In this document: positions 1 through 12,200 of the stretch, piece by piece
Position numbering within the stretch: position 1 is the stretch's first letter
How the letters are laid out: each line of letters opens with the position of its first letter
Origin: Oscheius onirici
Lineage: Eukaryota > Nematoda > Chromadorea > Rhabditida > Rhabditidae
Length of the DNA stretch: 64,000 nucleotides
Direction of reading: 5' to 3'
NCBI GenBank assembly: GCA_932521025.1
Contig: OW051470.1
Location: 10,464,501 to 10,528,500, forward strand
Position numbers and translations under genes: made by a program
The notes under the pieces: model-generated
What the model saw: the letters and a program-made list of their open reading frames with translations, nothing else
Told to the model about the DNA's origin: nothing
Databases searched by the model: none

Positions 1-29
1 GCTATTCTATGGTAGTTACTTTCAGCCTG

Positions 30-58
30 GCCATTCTATGGTAGTTACTTTCAGCCTG
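30..58 (+). repeat. Reference monomer, type A
   Basis: One full type A unit, used for numbering. It begins GCCATTCTATGG (positions 1-12) and ends TTTCAGCCTG (positions 20-29). Visible sub-elements are an interrupted inverted repeat CCAT-TCT-ATGG at positions 2-12, a stop triplet TAG at 13-15, CAG at 23-25, and CCWGG across the junction to the next unit (26-29 plus 1). T28 of one unit is usually followed by C3 in the next, giving the palindrome TGGCCA. A28 is usually followed by T3, giving AGCCAGGCT. The true biological start of the unit is unknown; the 28-to-3 linkage suggests that starting at position 28 would be the more natural register. Confidence 0.95.
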
Positions 59-145
59 GCCATTCTATGGTAGTTACTTTCAGCCTGGCCATTCTATGGT
101 AGTTACTTTCAGCCTGGCCATTCTATGGTAGTTACTTTCAGCCAG

Positions 146-174
146 GCTTTTCTGTGGTAGTTACTTTCAGCCAG
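146..174 (+). repeat. Variant C monomer (T3, T4, G9)
   Basis: Exemplar with GCTTTTCTGTGG at its start. C is frequent from 4.6 to 17 kb, often as the word C-V-C-B (first C at 12,558, 13,109, 13,718, 14,559 and 15,168). It returns beside D-E pairs in the right half, for example 39.6-43.4, 52.0-53.3, 55.0-56.0 and 63.5-63.6 kb. I saw none in roughly 43.6-51.9 kb. Confidence 0.92.
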
Positions 175-261
175 GCTATTCTATGGTAGTTACTTTCAGC
201 CTGGCCATTCTATGGTAGTTACTTTCAGCCTGGCCATTCTATGGTAGTTACTTTCAGCCAG

Positions 262-290
262 GCTATTCTATGGTAGTTACTTTCAGCCAG
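262..290 (+). repeat. Variant B monomer (T3, A28)
   Basis: Exemplar of the second major class. It differs from type A at position 3 (T) and is flanked by A28 junctions. Long runs of B occur in 1-4.6 kb, 17.3-18 kb, 22.2-24.6 kb, 28.0-28.5 kb and 32.8-37.4 kb. Runs of pure B vary in length between otherwise identical duplicated blocks (six against one at 17.8/24.6 kb), so they are sites of monomer gain and loss. Confidence 0.93.
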
Positions 291-580
291 GCTATTCTAT
301 GGTAGTTACTTTCAGCCAGGCTATTCTATGGTAGTTACTTTCAGCCAGGCTATTCTATGGTAGTTACTTTCAGCCTGGCCATTCTATGGTAGTTACTTTC
401 AGCCAGGCTATTCTATGGTAGTTACTTTCAGCCAGGCTATTCTATGGTAGTTACTTTCAGCCAGGCTATTCTATGGTAGTTACTTTCAGCCAGGCTATTC
501 TATGGTAGTTACTTTCAGCCAGGCTATTCTATGGTAGTTACTTTCAGCCAGGCTATTCTATGGTAGTTACTTTCAGCCAG

Positions 581-638
581 GCCATTCTATGGTAGTTACA
601 ATCAGCCAGGCCATTCTATGGTAATTACTTTCAGCCAG
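581..638 (+). repeat. D-E variant dimer (A20A21 followed by A15)
   Basis: Unit D (581-609) carries TTACAATCAG in place of TTACTTTCAG. Unit E (610-638) carries GGTAATTAC in place of GGTAGTTAC, which turns the TAG at 13-15 into TAA. D is followed by E almost every time, so the pair is copied as a 58-bp word. Other early pairs start at 1,596, 2,553, 3,394, 3,684, 4,525, 17,198 and 17,952. Exceptions are the D units at 1,393 and 48,170, which are not followed by E. The units at 1,393 and 28,479 carry the D change on a T3 background. Confidence 0.93.
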
Positions 639-2233
639 GCCATTCTATGGTAGTTACTTTCAGCCAGGCTTTTCTGTGGTAGTTACTTTCAGCCAGGCTA
701 TTCTATGGTAGTTACTTTCAGCCAGGCTATTCTATGGTAGTTACTTTCAGCCAGGCTATTCTATGGTAGTTACTTTCAGCCAGGCTATTCTATGGTAGTT
801 ACTTTCAGCCAGGCTATTCTATGGTAGTTACTTTCAGCCTGGCCATTCTATGGTAGTTACTTTCAGCCAGGCTATTCTATGGTAGTTACTTTCAGCCAGG
901 CTATTCTATGGTAGTTACTTTCAGCCAGGCTATTCTATGGTAGTTACTTTCAGCCAGGCTATTCTATGGTAGTTACTTTCAGCCAGGCTATTCTATGGTA
1001 GTTACTTTCAGCCTGGCCATTCTATGGTAGTTACTTTCAGCCAGGCTATTCTATGGTAGTTACTTTCAGCCAGGCTATTCTATGGTAGTTACTTTCAGCC
1101 AGGCTATTCTATGGTAGTTACTTTCAGCCAGGCTATTCTATGGTAGTTACTTTCAGCCAGGCTATTCTATGGTAGTTACTTTCAGCCTGGCCATTCTATG
1201 GTAGTTACTTTCAGCCAGGCTATTCTATGGTAGTTACTTTCAGCCAGGCTATTCTATGGTAGTTACTTTCAGCCAGGCTATTCTATGGTAGTTACTTTCA
1301 GCCAGGCTATTCTATGGTAGTTACTTTCAGCCAGGCTATTCTATGGTAGTTACTTTCAGCCAGGCTATTCTATGGTAGTTACTTTCAGCCAGGCTATTCT
1401 ATGGTAGTTACAATCAGCCAGGCCATTCTATGGTAGTTACTTTCAGCCAGGCTATTCTATGGTAGTTACTTTCAGCCAGGCTATTCTATGGTAGTTACTT
1501 TCAGCCAGGCTATTCTATGGTAGTTACTTTCAGCCAGGCTATTCTATGGTAGTTACTTTCAGCCAGGCTATTCTATGGTAGTTACTTTCAGCCAGGCCAT
1601 TCTATGGTAGTTACAATCAGCCAGGCCATTCTATGGTAATTACTTTCAGCCAGGCCATTCTATGGTAGTTACTTTCAGCCAGGCTTTTCTGTGGTAGTTA
1701 CTTTCAGCCAGGCTATTCTATGGTAGTTACTTTCAGCCTGGCCATTCTATGGTAGTTACTTTCAGCCAGGCTATTCTATGGTAGTTACTTTCAGCCTGGC
1801 CATTCTATGGTAGTTACTTTCAGCCTGGCCATTCTATGGTAGTTACTTTCAGCCTGGCCATTCTATGGTAGTTACTTTCAGCCTGGCCATTCTATGGTAG
1901 TTACTTTCAGCCTGGCCATTCTATGGTAGTTACTTTCAGCCAGGCTTTTCTGTGGTAGTTACTTTCAGCCAGGCTATTCTATGGTAGTTACTTTCAGCCT
2001 GGCCATTCTATGGTAGTTACTTTCAGCCTGGCCATTCTATGGTAGTTACTTTCAGCCTGGCCATTCTATGGTAGTTACTTTCAGCCAGGCTATTCTATGG
2101 TAGTTACTTTCAGCCTGGCCATTCTATGGTAGTTACTTTCAGCCTGGCCATTCTATGGTAGTTACTTTCAGCCTGGCCATTCTATGGTAGTTACTTTCAG
2201 CCTGGCCATTCTATGGTAGTTACTTTCAGCCAG

Positions 2234-2320
2234 GCCATTCTATGATAGTTACTTTCAGCCAGGCTTTTCTATGGTAGTTACTTTCAGCCAGGCTATTCCA
2301 TGGTAGTTACTTTCAGCCTG
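2234..2320 (+). repeat. G-H-F variant trimer (A12; T3T4; C8 with CCATGG)
   Basis: Three consecutive units: G (2,234-2,262) reads CTATGATAG, H (2,263-2,291) starts GCTTTTCTATGG, and F (2,292-2,320) reads ATTCCATGG, which is an NcoI hexamer. This trimer recurs many times between 2.2 and 35.2 kb (for example near 9.24, 10.30, 12.21, 12.94, 21.06, 26.83, 32.19 and 35.09 kb) and I saw no complete copy to the right of that. Variant forms are G-H-A (15.4 kb) and a doubled F (9.78 and 12.28 kb). Confidence 0.9.
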
Positions 2321-2335
2321 GCCATTCTATGGTAG

Positions 2336-4596
2336 TTACTTTCAGCCAGGCTATTCTATGGTAGTTACTTTCAGCCTGGCCATTCTATGGTAGTTACTTT
2401 CAGCCAGGCTTTTCTGTGGTAGTTACTTTCAGCCAGGCTATTCTATGGTAGTTACTTTCAGCCTGGCCATTCTATGGTAGTTACTTTCAGCCTGGCCATT
2501 CTATGGTAGTTACTTTCAGCCAGGCTATTCTATGGTAGTTACTTTCAGCCAGGCCATTCTATGGTAGTTACAATCAGCCAGGCCATTCTATGGTAATTAC
2601 TTTCAGCCTGGCCATTCTATGGTAGTTACTTTCAGCCTGGCCATTCTATGGTAGTTACTTTCAGCCTGGCCATTCTATGGTAGTTACTTTCAGCCAGGCT
2701 ATTCTATGGTAGTTACTTTCAGCCAGGCTATTCTATGGTAGTTACTTTCAGCCAGGCTATTCTATGGTAGTTACTTTCAGCCAGGCTATTCTATGGTAGT
2801 TACTTTCAGCCTGGCCATTCTATGGTAGTTACTTTCAGCCAGGCTATTCTATGGTAGTTACTTTCAGCCAGGCTATTCTATGGTAGTTACTTTCAGCCAG
2901 GCTATTCTATGGTAGTTACTTTCAGCCAGGCTATTCTATGGTAGTTACTTTCAGCCAGGCTATTCTATGGTAGTTACTTTCAGCCAGGCTGTTCTATGGT
3001 AGTTACTTTCAGCCTGGCCATTCTATGGTAGTTACTTTCAGCCAGGCTATTCTATGGTAGTTACTTTCAGCCAGGCTATTCTATGGTAGTTACTTTCAGC
3101 CAGGCTATTCTATGGTAGTTACTTTCAGCCAGGCTATTCTATGGTAGTTACTTTCAGCCAGGCTATTCTATGGTAGTTACTTTCAGCCTGGCCATTCTAT
3201 GGTAGTTACTTTCAGCCAGGCTATTCTATGGTAGTTACTTTCAGCCAGGCTATTCTATGGTAGTTACTTTCAGCCAGGCTATTCTATGGTAGTTACTTTC
3301 AGCCAGGCTATTCTATGGTAGTTACTTTCAGCCAGGCTATTCTATGGTAGTTACTTTCAGCCAGGCTATTCTATGGTAGTTACTTTCAGCCAGGCCATTC
3401 TATGGTAGTTACAATCAGCCAGGCCATTCTATGGTAATTACTTTCAGCCAGGCCATTCTATGGTAATTACTTTCAGCCAGGCTATTCTATGGTAGTTACT
3501 TTCAGCCTGGCCATTCTATGGTAGTTACTTTCAGCCAGGCTTTTCTGTGGTAGTTACTTTCAGCCAGGCTATTCTATGGTAGTTACTTTCAGCCTGGCCA
3601 TTCTATGGTAGTTACTTTCAGCCTGGCCATTCTATGGTAGTTACTTTCAGCCAGGCTATTCTATGGTAGTTACTTTCAGCCAGGCCATTCTATGGTAGTT
3701 ACAATCAGCCAGGCCATTCTATGGTAATTACTTTCAGCCTGGCCATTCTATGGTAGTTACTTTCAGCCTGGCCATTCTATGGTAGTTACTTTCAGCCTGG
3801 CCATTCTATGGTAGTTACTTTCAGCCAGGCTATTCTATGGTAGTTACTTTCAGCCAGGCTATTCTATGGTAGTTACTTTCAGCCAGGCTATTCTATGGTA
3901 GTTACTTTCAGCCAGGCTATTCTATGGTAGTTACTTTCAGCCTGGCCATTCTATGGTAGTTACTTTCAGCCAGGCTATTCTATGGTAGTTACTTTCAGCC
4001 AGGCTATTCTATGGTAGTTACTTTCAGCCAGGCTATTCTATGGTAGTTACTTTCAGCCAGGCTATTCTATGGTAGTTACTTTCAGCCAGGCTATTCTATG
4101 GTAGTTACTTTCAGCCAGGCTGTTCTATGGTAGTTACTTTCAGCCTGGCCATTCTATGGTAGTTACTTTCAGCCAGGCTATTCTATGGTAGTTACTTTCA
4201 GCCAGGCTATTCTATGGTAGTTACTTTCAGCCAGGCTATTCTATGGTAGTTACTTTCAGCCAGGCTATTCTATGGTAGTTACTTTCAGCCAGGCTATTCT
4301 ATGGTAGTTACTTTCAGCCTGGCCATTCTATGGTAGTTACTTTCAGCCAGGCTATTCTATGGTAGTTACTTTCAGCCAGGCTATTCTATGGTAGTTACTT
4401 TCAGCCAGGCTATTCTATGGTAGTTACTTTCAGCCAGGCTATTCTATGGTAGTTACTTTCAGCCAGGCTATTCTATGGTAGTTACTTTCAGCCAGGCTAT
4501 TCTATGGTAGTTACTTTCAGCCAGGCCATTCTATGGTAGTTACAATCAGCCAGGCCATTCTATGGTAATTACTTTCAGCCAGGCCATTCTATGGTA
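2336..4596 (+). repeat. Tandem duplication, 39 monomers (1,131 bp)
   Basis: Segment 2,336-3,465 matches 3,467-4,596 at a 1,131-bp offset with the same order of variants, including the rare G4 unit (2,991 and 4,122) and D-E pairs (2,553/3,684 and 3,394/4,525). The match stops on both sides at position 15 of one extra E unit (3,452), which lies between the copies. I compared the copies as variant strings and by marker positions and saw no difference inside. Confidence 0.9.
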
Positions 4597-7500
4597 GTTA
4601 CTTTCAGCCAGGCTTTTCTGTGGTAGTTACTTTCAGCCAGGCTATTCTATGGTAGTTACTTTCAGCCTGGCCATTCTATGGTAGTTACTTTCAGCCTGGC
4701 CATTCTATGGTAGTTACTTTCAGCCTGGCCATTCTATGGTAGTTACTTTCAGCCAGGCTATTCTATGGTAGTTACTTTCAGCCTGGCCATTCTATGGTAG
4801 TTACTTTCAGCCTGGCCATTCTATGGTAGTTACTTTCAGCCTGGCCATTCTATGGTAGTTACTTTCAGCCTGGCCATTCTATGGTAGTTACTTTCAGCCT
4901 GGCCATTCTATGGTAGTTACTTTCAGCCAGGCTTTTCTGTGGTAGTTACTTTCAGCCAGGCTATTCTATGGTAGTTACTTTCAGCCTGGCCATTCTATGG
5001 TAGTTACTTTCAGCCTGGCCATTCTATGGTAGTTACTTTCAGCCTGGCCATTCTATGGTAGTTACTTTCAGCCTGGCCATTCTATGGTAGTTACTTTCAG
5101 CCTGGCCATTCTATGGTAGTTACTTTCAGCCTGGCCATTCTATGGTAGTTACTTTCAGCCTGGCCATTCTATGGTAGTTACTTTCAGCCAGGCTTTTCTA
5201 TGGTAGTTACTTTCAGCCAGGCTATTCCATGGTAGTTACTTTCAGCCTGGCCATTCTATGGTAGTTACTTTCAGCCAGGCTATTCTATGGTAGTTACTTT
5301 CAGCCTGGCCATTCTATGGTAGTTACTTTCAGCCTGGCCATTCTATGGTAGTTACTTTCAGCCTGGCCATTCTATGGTAGTTACTTTCAGCCTGGCCATT
5401 CTATGATAGTTACTTTCAGCCAGGCTTTTCTATGGTAGTTACTTTCAGCCAGGCTATTCCATGGTAGTTACTTTCAGCCTGGCCATTCTATGGTAGTTAC
5501 TTTCAGCCAGGCTATTCTATGGTAGTTACTTTCAGCCTGGCCATTCTATGGTAGTTACTTTCAGCCAGGCTTTTCTGTGGTAGTTACTTTCAGCCAGGCC
5601 ATTCTATGGTAGTTACTTTCAGCCAGGCTTTTCTGTGGTAGTTACTTTCAGCCAGGCTATTCTATGGTAGTTACTTTCAGCCTGGCCATTCTATGGTAGT
5701 TACTTTCAGCCTGGCCATTCTATGGTAGTTACTTTCAGCCTGGCCATTCTATGGTAGTTACTTTCAGCCAGGCTATTCTATGGTAGTTACTTTCAGCCTG
5801 GCCATTCTATGGTAGTTACTTTCAGCCTGGCCATTCTATGGTAGTTACTTTCAGCCTGGCCATTCTATGGTAGTTACTTTCAGCCTGGCTATTCCATGGT
5901 AGTTACTTTCAGCCTGGCCATTCTATGGTAGTTACTTTCAGCCAGGCTATTCTATGGTAGTTACTTTCAGCCTGGCCATTCTATGGTAGTTACTTTCAGC
6001 CAGGCTTTTTTGTGGTAGTTACTTTCAGCCAGGCTTTTCTATGGTAGTTACTTTCAGCCAGGCTATTCCATGGTAGTTACTTTCAGCCTGGCCATTCTAT
6101 GGTAGTTACTTTCAGCCAGGCTATTCTATGGTAGTTACTTTCAGCCTGGCCATTCTATGGTAGTTACTTTCAGCCAGGCTTTTCTGTGGTAGTTACTTTC
6201 AGCCAGGCTATTCTATGGTAGTTACTTTCAGCCTGGCCATTCTATGGTAGTTACTTTCAGCCTGGCCATTCTATGGTAGTTACTTTCAGCCTGGCCATTC
6301 TATGGTAGTTACTTTCAGCCAGGCTATTCTATGGTAGTTACTTTCAGCCTGGCCATTCTATGGTAGTTACTTTCAGCCTGGCCATTCTATGGTAGTTACT
6401 TTCAGCCTGGCCATTCTATGGTAGTTACTTTCAGCCTGGCCATTCTATGGTAGTTACTTTCAGCCAGGCTTTTCTGTGGTAGTTACTTTCAGCCAGGCTA
6501 TTCTATGGTAGTTACTTTCAGCCTGGCCATTCTATGGTAGTTACTTTCAGCCTGGCCATTCTATGGTAGTTACTTTCAGCCTGGCCATTCTATGGTAGTT
6601 ACTTTCAGCCTGGCCATTCTATGGTAGTTACTTTCAGCCAGGCTATTCTATGGTAGTTACTTTCAGCCTGGCCATTCTATGGTAGTTACTTTCAGCCTGG
6701 CCATTCTATGGTAGTTACTTTCAGCCTGGCCATTCTATGGTAGTTACTTTCAGCCTGGCCATTCTATGGTAGTTACTTTCAGCCAGGCTTTTCTATGGTA
6801 GTTACTTTCAGCCAGGCTATTCCATGGTAGTTACTTTCAGCCTGGCCATTCTATGGTAGTTACTTTCAGCCAGGCTATTCTATGGTAGTTACTTTCAGCC
6901 TGGCCATTCTATGGTAGTTACTTTCAGCCTGGCCATTCTATGGTAGTTACTTTCAGCCTGGCCATTCTATGGTAGTTACTTTCAGCCTGGCCATTCTATG
7001 ATAGTTACTTTCAGCCAGGCTTTTCTATGGTAGTTACTTTCAGCCAGGCTATTCCATGGTAGTTACTTTCAGCCTGGCCATTCTATGGTAGTTACTTTCA
7101 GCCAGGCTATTCTATGGTAGTTACTTTCAGCCTGGCCATTCTATGGTAGTTACTTTCAGCCAGGCTTTTCTGTGGTAGTTACTTTCAGCCAGGCTATTCT
7201 ATGGTAGTTACTTTCAGCCTGGCCATTCTATGGTAGTTACTTTCAGCCTGGCCATTCTATGGTAGTTACTTTCAGCCTGGCCATTCTATGGTAGTTACTT
7301 TCAGCCAGGCTATTCTATGGTAGTTACTTTCAGCCTGGCCATTCTATGGTAGTTACTTTCAGCCTGGCCATTCTATGGTAGTTACTTTCAGCCTGGCCAT
7401 TCTATGGTAGTTACTTTCAGCCTGGCTATTCCATGGTAGTTACTTTCAGCCTGGCCATTCTATGGTAGTTACTTTCAGCCTGGCCATTCTATGGTAGTTA

Positions 7501-9284
7501 CTTTCAGCCAGGCTATTCTATGGTAGTTACTTTCAGCCTGGCCATTCTATGGTAGTTACTTTCAGCCTGGCCATTCTATGGTAGTTACTTTCAGCCTGGC
7601 CATTCTATGGTAGTTACTTTCAGCCTGGCCATTCTATGGTAGTTACTTTCAGCCAGGCTATTCTATGGTAGTTACTTTCAGCCTGGCCATTCTATGGTAG
7701 TTACTTTCAGCCAGGCTTTTCTGTGGTAGTTACTTTCAGCCAGGCCATTCTATGGTAGTTACTTTCAGCCAGGCTTTTCTGTGGTAGTTACTTTCAGCCA
7801 GGCTATTCTATGGTAGTTACTTTCAGCCTGGCCATTCTATGGTAGTTACTTTCAGCCTGGCCATTCTATGGTAGTTACTTTCAGCCAGGCTATTCTATGG
7901 TAGTTACTTTCAGCCTGGCTATTCCATGGTAGTTACTTTCAGCCTGGCCATTCTATGGTAGTTACTTTCAGCCTGGCCATTCTATGGTAGTTACTTTCAG
8001 CCAGGCTATTCTATGGTAGTTACTTTCAGCCTGGCCATTCTATGGTAGTTACTTTCAGCCTGGCCATTCTATGGTAGTTACTTTCAGCCTGGCCATTCTA
8101 TGGTAGTTACTTTCAGCCTGGCCATTCTATGGTAGTTACTTTCAGCCAGGCTATTCTATGGTAGTTACTTTCAGCCTGGCCATTCTATGGTAGTTACTTT
8201 CAGCCTGGCCATTCTATGGTAGTTACTTTCAGCCTGGCCATTCTATGGTAGTTACTTTCAGCCTGGCCATTCTATGGTAGTTACTTTCAGCCAGGCTATT
8301 CTATGGTAGTTACTTTCAGCCTGGCCATTCTATGGTAGTTACTTTCAGCCAGGCTTTTCTGTGGTAGTTACTTTCAGCCAGGCCATTCTATGGTAGTTAC
8401 TTTCAGCCTGGCCATTCTATGGTAGTTACTTTCAGCCTGGCCATTCTATGGTAGTTACTTTCAGCCAGGCTATTCTATGGTAGTTACTTTCAGCCTGGCC
8501 ATTCTATGGTAGTTACTTTCAGCCAGGCTATTCTATGGTAGTTACTTTCAGCCTGGCCATTCTATGGTAGTTACTTTCAGCCTGGCCATTCTATGGTAGT
8601 TACTTTCAGCCTGGCCATTCTATGGTAGTTACTTTCAGCCTGGCCATTCTATGGTAGTTACTTTCAGCCAGGCCATTCTATGATAGTTACTTTCAGCCAG
8701 GCTTTTCTATGGTAGTTACTTTCAGCCAGGCTATTCCATGGTAGTTACTTTCAGCCTGGCCATTCTATGATAGTTACTTTCAGCCAGGCTTTTCTATGGT
8801 AGTTACTTTCAGCCAGGCTATTCCATGGTAGTTACTTTCAGCCAGGCTATTCCATGGTAGTTACTTTCAGCCTGGCCATTCTATGATAGTTACTTTCAGC
8901 CTGGCCATTCTATGGTAGTTACTTTCAGCCAGGCTTTTCTGTGGTAGTTACTTTCAGCCAGGCCATTCTATGGTAGTTACTTTCAGCCTGGCCATTCTAT
9001 GGTAGTTACTTTCAGCCTGGCCATTCTATGGTAGTTACTTTCAGCCAGGCTATTCCATGGTAGTTACTTTCAGCCAGGCTTTTCTGTGGTAGTTACTTTC
9101 AGCCAGGCTATTCTATGGTAGTTACTTTCAGCCTGGCCATTCTATGGTAGTTACTTTCAGCCTGGCCATTCTATGGTAGTTACTTTCAGCCTGGCCATTC
9201 TATGGTAGTTACTTTCAGCCTGGCCATTCTATGGTAGTTACTTTCAGCCAGGCCATTCTATGATAGTTACTTTCAGCCAGGCTT

Positions 9285-12200
9285 TTCTATGGTAGTTACT
9301 TTCAGCCAGGCTATTCCATGGTAGTTACTTTCAGCCTGGCCATTCTATGATAGTTACTTTCAGCCAGGCTTTTCTATGGTAGTTACTTTCAGCCAGGCTA
9401 TTCCATGGTAGTTACTTTCAGCCTGGCCATTCTATGGTAGTTACTTTCAGCCTGGCCATTCTATGGTAGTTACTTTCAGCCAGGCTATTCTATGGTAGTT
9501 ACTTTCAGCCAGGCTTTTCTATGGTAGTTACTTTCAGCCAGGCTATTCTATGGTAGTTACTTTCAGCCTGGCTATTCTATGGTAGTTACTTTCAGCCTGG
9601 CCATTCTATGGTAGTTACTTTCAGCCTGGCCATTCTATGGTAGTTACTTTCAGCCTGGCCATTCTATGGTAGTTACTTTCAGCCTGGCCATTCTATGGTA
9701 GTTACTTTCAGCCAGGCCATTCTATGATAGTTACTTTCAGCCAGGCTTTTCTATGGTAGTTACTTTCAGCCAGGCTATTCCATGGTAGTTACTTTCAGCC
9801 AGGCTATTCCATGGTAGTTACTTTCAGCCAGGCTATTCTATGGTAGTTACTTTCAGCCTGGCCATTCTATGGTAGTTACTTTCAGCCAGGCTTTTCTGTG
9901 GTAGTTACTTTCAGCGAGGCTTTTCTATGGTAGTTACTTTCAGCCAGGCTATTCCATGGTAGTTACTTTCAGCCTGGCCATTCTATGGTAGTTACTTTCA
10001 GCCAGGCTATTCTATGGTAGTTACTTTCAGCCTGGCCATTCTATGGTAGTTACTTTCAGCCAGGCTTTTCTGTGGTAGTTACTTTCAGCCAGGCCATTCT
10101 ATGGTAGTTACTTTCAGCCAGGCTTTTCTGTGGTAGTTACTTTCAGCCAGGCTATTCTATGGTAGTTACTTTCAGCCTGGCCATTCTATGGTAGTTACTT
10201 TCAGCCTGGCCATTCTATGGTAGTTACTTTCAGCCTGGCCATTCTATGGTAGTTACTTTCAGCCTGGCCATTCTATGGTAGTTACTTTCAGCCAGGCCAT
10301 TCTATGATAGTTACTTTCAGCCAGGCTTTTCTATGGTAGTTACTTTCAGCCAGGCTATTCCATGGTAGTTACTTTCAGCCTGGCCATTCTATGGTAGTTA
10401 CTTTCAGCCTGGCCATTCTATGGTAGTTACTTTCAGCCAGGCCATTCTATGATAGTTACTTTCAGCCAGGCTTTTCTATGGTAGTTACTTTCAGCCAGGC
10501 TATTCCATGGTAGTTACTTTCAGCCTGGCCATTCTATGGTAGTTACTTTCAGCCAGGCTATTCTATGGTAGTTACTTTCAGCCTGGCCATTCTATGGTAG
10601 TTACTTTCAGCCAGGCTTTTCTGTGGTAGTTACTTTCAGCCAGGCCATTCTATGGTAGTTACTTTCAGCCAGGCTTTTCTGTGGTAGTTACTTTCAGCCA
10701 GGCTATTCTATGGTAGTTACTTTCAGCCTGGCCATTCTATGGTAGTTACTTTCAGCCTGGCCATTCTATGGTAGTTACTTTCAGCCTGGCCATTCTATGG
10801 TAGTTACTTTCAGCCAGGCTATTCTATGGTAGTTACTTTCAGCCTGGCCATTCTATGGTAGTTACTTTCAGCCTGGCCATTCTATGGTAGTTACTTTCAG
10901 CCTGGCCATTCTATGGTAGTTACTTTCAGCCTGGCTATTCCATGGTAGTTACTTTCAGCCTGGCCATTCTATGGTAGTTACTTTCAGCCAGGCTATTCTA
11001 TGGTAGTTACTTTCAGCCTGGCCATTCTATGGTAGTTACTTTCAGCCAGGCTTTTCTGTGGTAGTTACTTTCAGCCAGGCTTTTCTATGGTAGTTACTTT
11101 CAGCCAGGCTATTCCATGGTAGTTACTTTCAGCCTGGCCATTCTATGGTAGTTACTTTCAGCCAGGCTATTCTATGGTAGTTACTTTCAGCCTGGCCATT
11201 CTATGGTAGTTACTTTCAGCCAGGCTTTTCTGTGGTAGTTACTTTCAGCCAGGCCATTCTATGGTAGTTACTTTCAGCCAGGCTTTTCTGTGGTAGTTAC
11301 TTTCAGCCAGGCTATTCTATGGTAGTTACTTTCAGCCTGGCCATTCTATGGTAGTTACTTTCAGCCTGGCCATTCTATGGTAGTTACTTTCAGCCTGGCC
11401 ATTCTATGGTAGTTACTTTCAGCCTGGCCATTCTATGGTAGTTACTTTCAGCCAGGCCATTCTATGATAGTTACTTTCAGCCAGGCTTTTCTATGGTAGT
11501 TACTTTCAGCCTGGCCATTCTATGGTAGTTACTTTCAGCCAGGCTATTCTATGGTAGTTACTTTCAGCCTGGCCATTCTATGGTAGTTACTTTCAGCCAG
11601 GCTTTTCTGTGGTAGTTACTTTCAGCCAGGCTTTTCTATGGTAGTTACTTTCAGCCAGGCTATTCTATGGTAGTTACTTTCAGCCTGGCTATTCTATGGT
11701 AGTTACTTTCAGCCTGGCCATTCTATGGTAGTTACTTTCAGCCTGGCCATTCTATGGTAGTTACTTTCAGCCTGGCCATTCTATGGTAGTTACTTTCAGC
11801 CAGGCTATTCCATGGTAGTTACTTTCAGCCTGGCCATTCTATGATAGTTACTTTCAGCCAGGCTTTTCTATGGTAGTTACTTTCAGCCAGGCTATTCCAT
11901 GGTAGTTACTTTCAGCCTGGCCATTCTATGGTAGTTACTTTCAGCCTGGCCATTCTATGGTAGTTACTTTCAGCCAGGCTATTCTATGGTAGTTACTTTC
12001 AGCCAGGCTTTTCTATGGTAGTTACTTTCAGCCAGGCTATTCTATGGTAGTTACTTTCAGCCTGGCTATTCTATGGTAGTTACTTTCAGCCTGGCCATTC
12101 TATGGTAGTTACTTTCAGCCTGGCCATTCTATGGTAGTTACTTTCAGCCTGGCCATTCTATGGTAGTTACTTTCAGCCTGGCCATTCTATGGTAGTTACT

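Larger units (their letters stand above)
1..4611 (+). repeat. Zone 1: A/B array with D-E pairs
   Basis: Mostly A and B units, long B runs, isolated C units and D-E dimers at 581, 1,596, 2,553, 3,394, 3,684 and 4,525. A single G-H-F trimer lies at 2,234. The unit with G4 (GCTGTTC) at 2,991 and 4,122 is private to this zone and marks an internal tandem duplication. The D-E spacing varies (35, 33, 29, 10 and 29 monomers among the pairs listed), so no single higher-order period rules. Confidence 0.85.
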
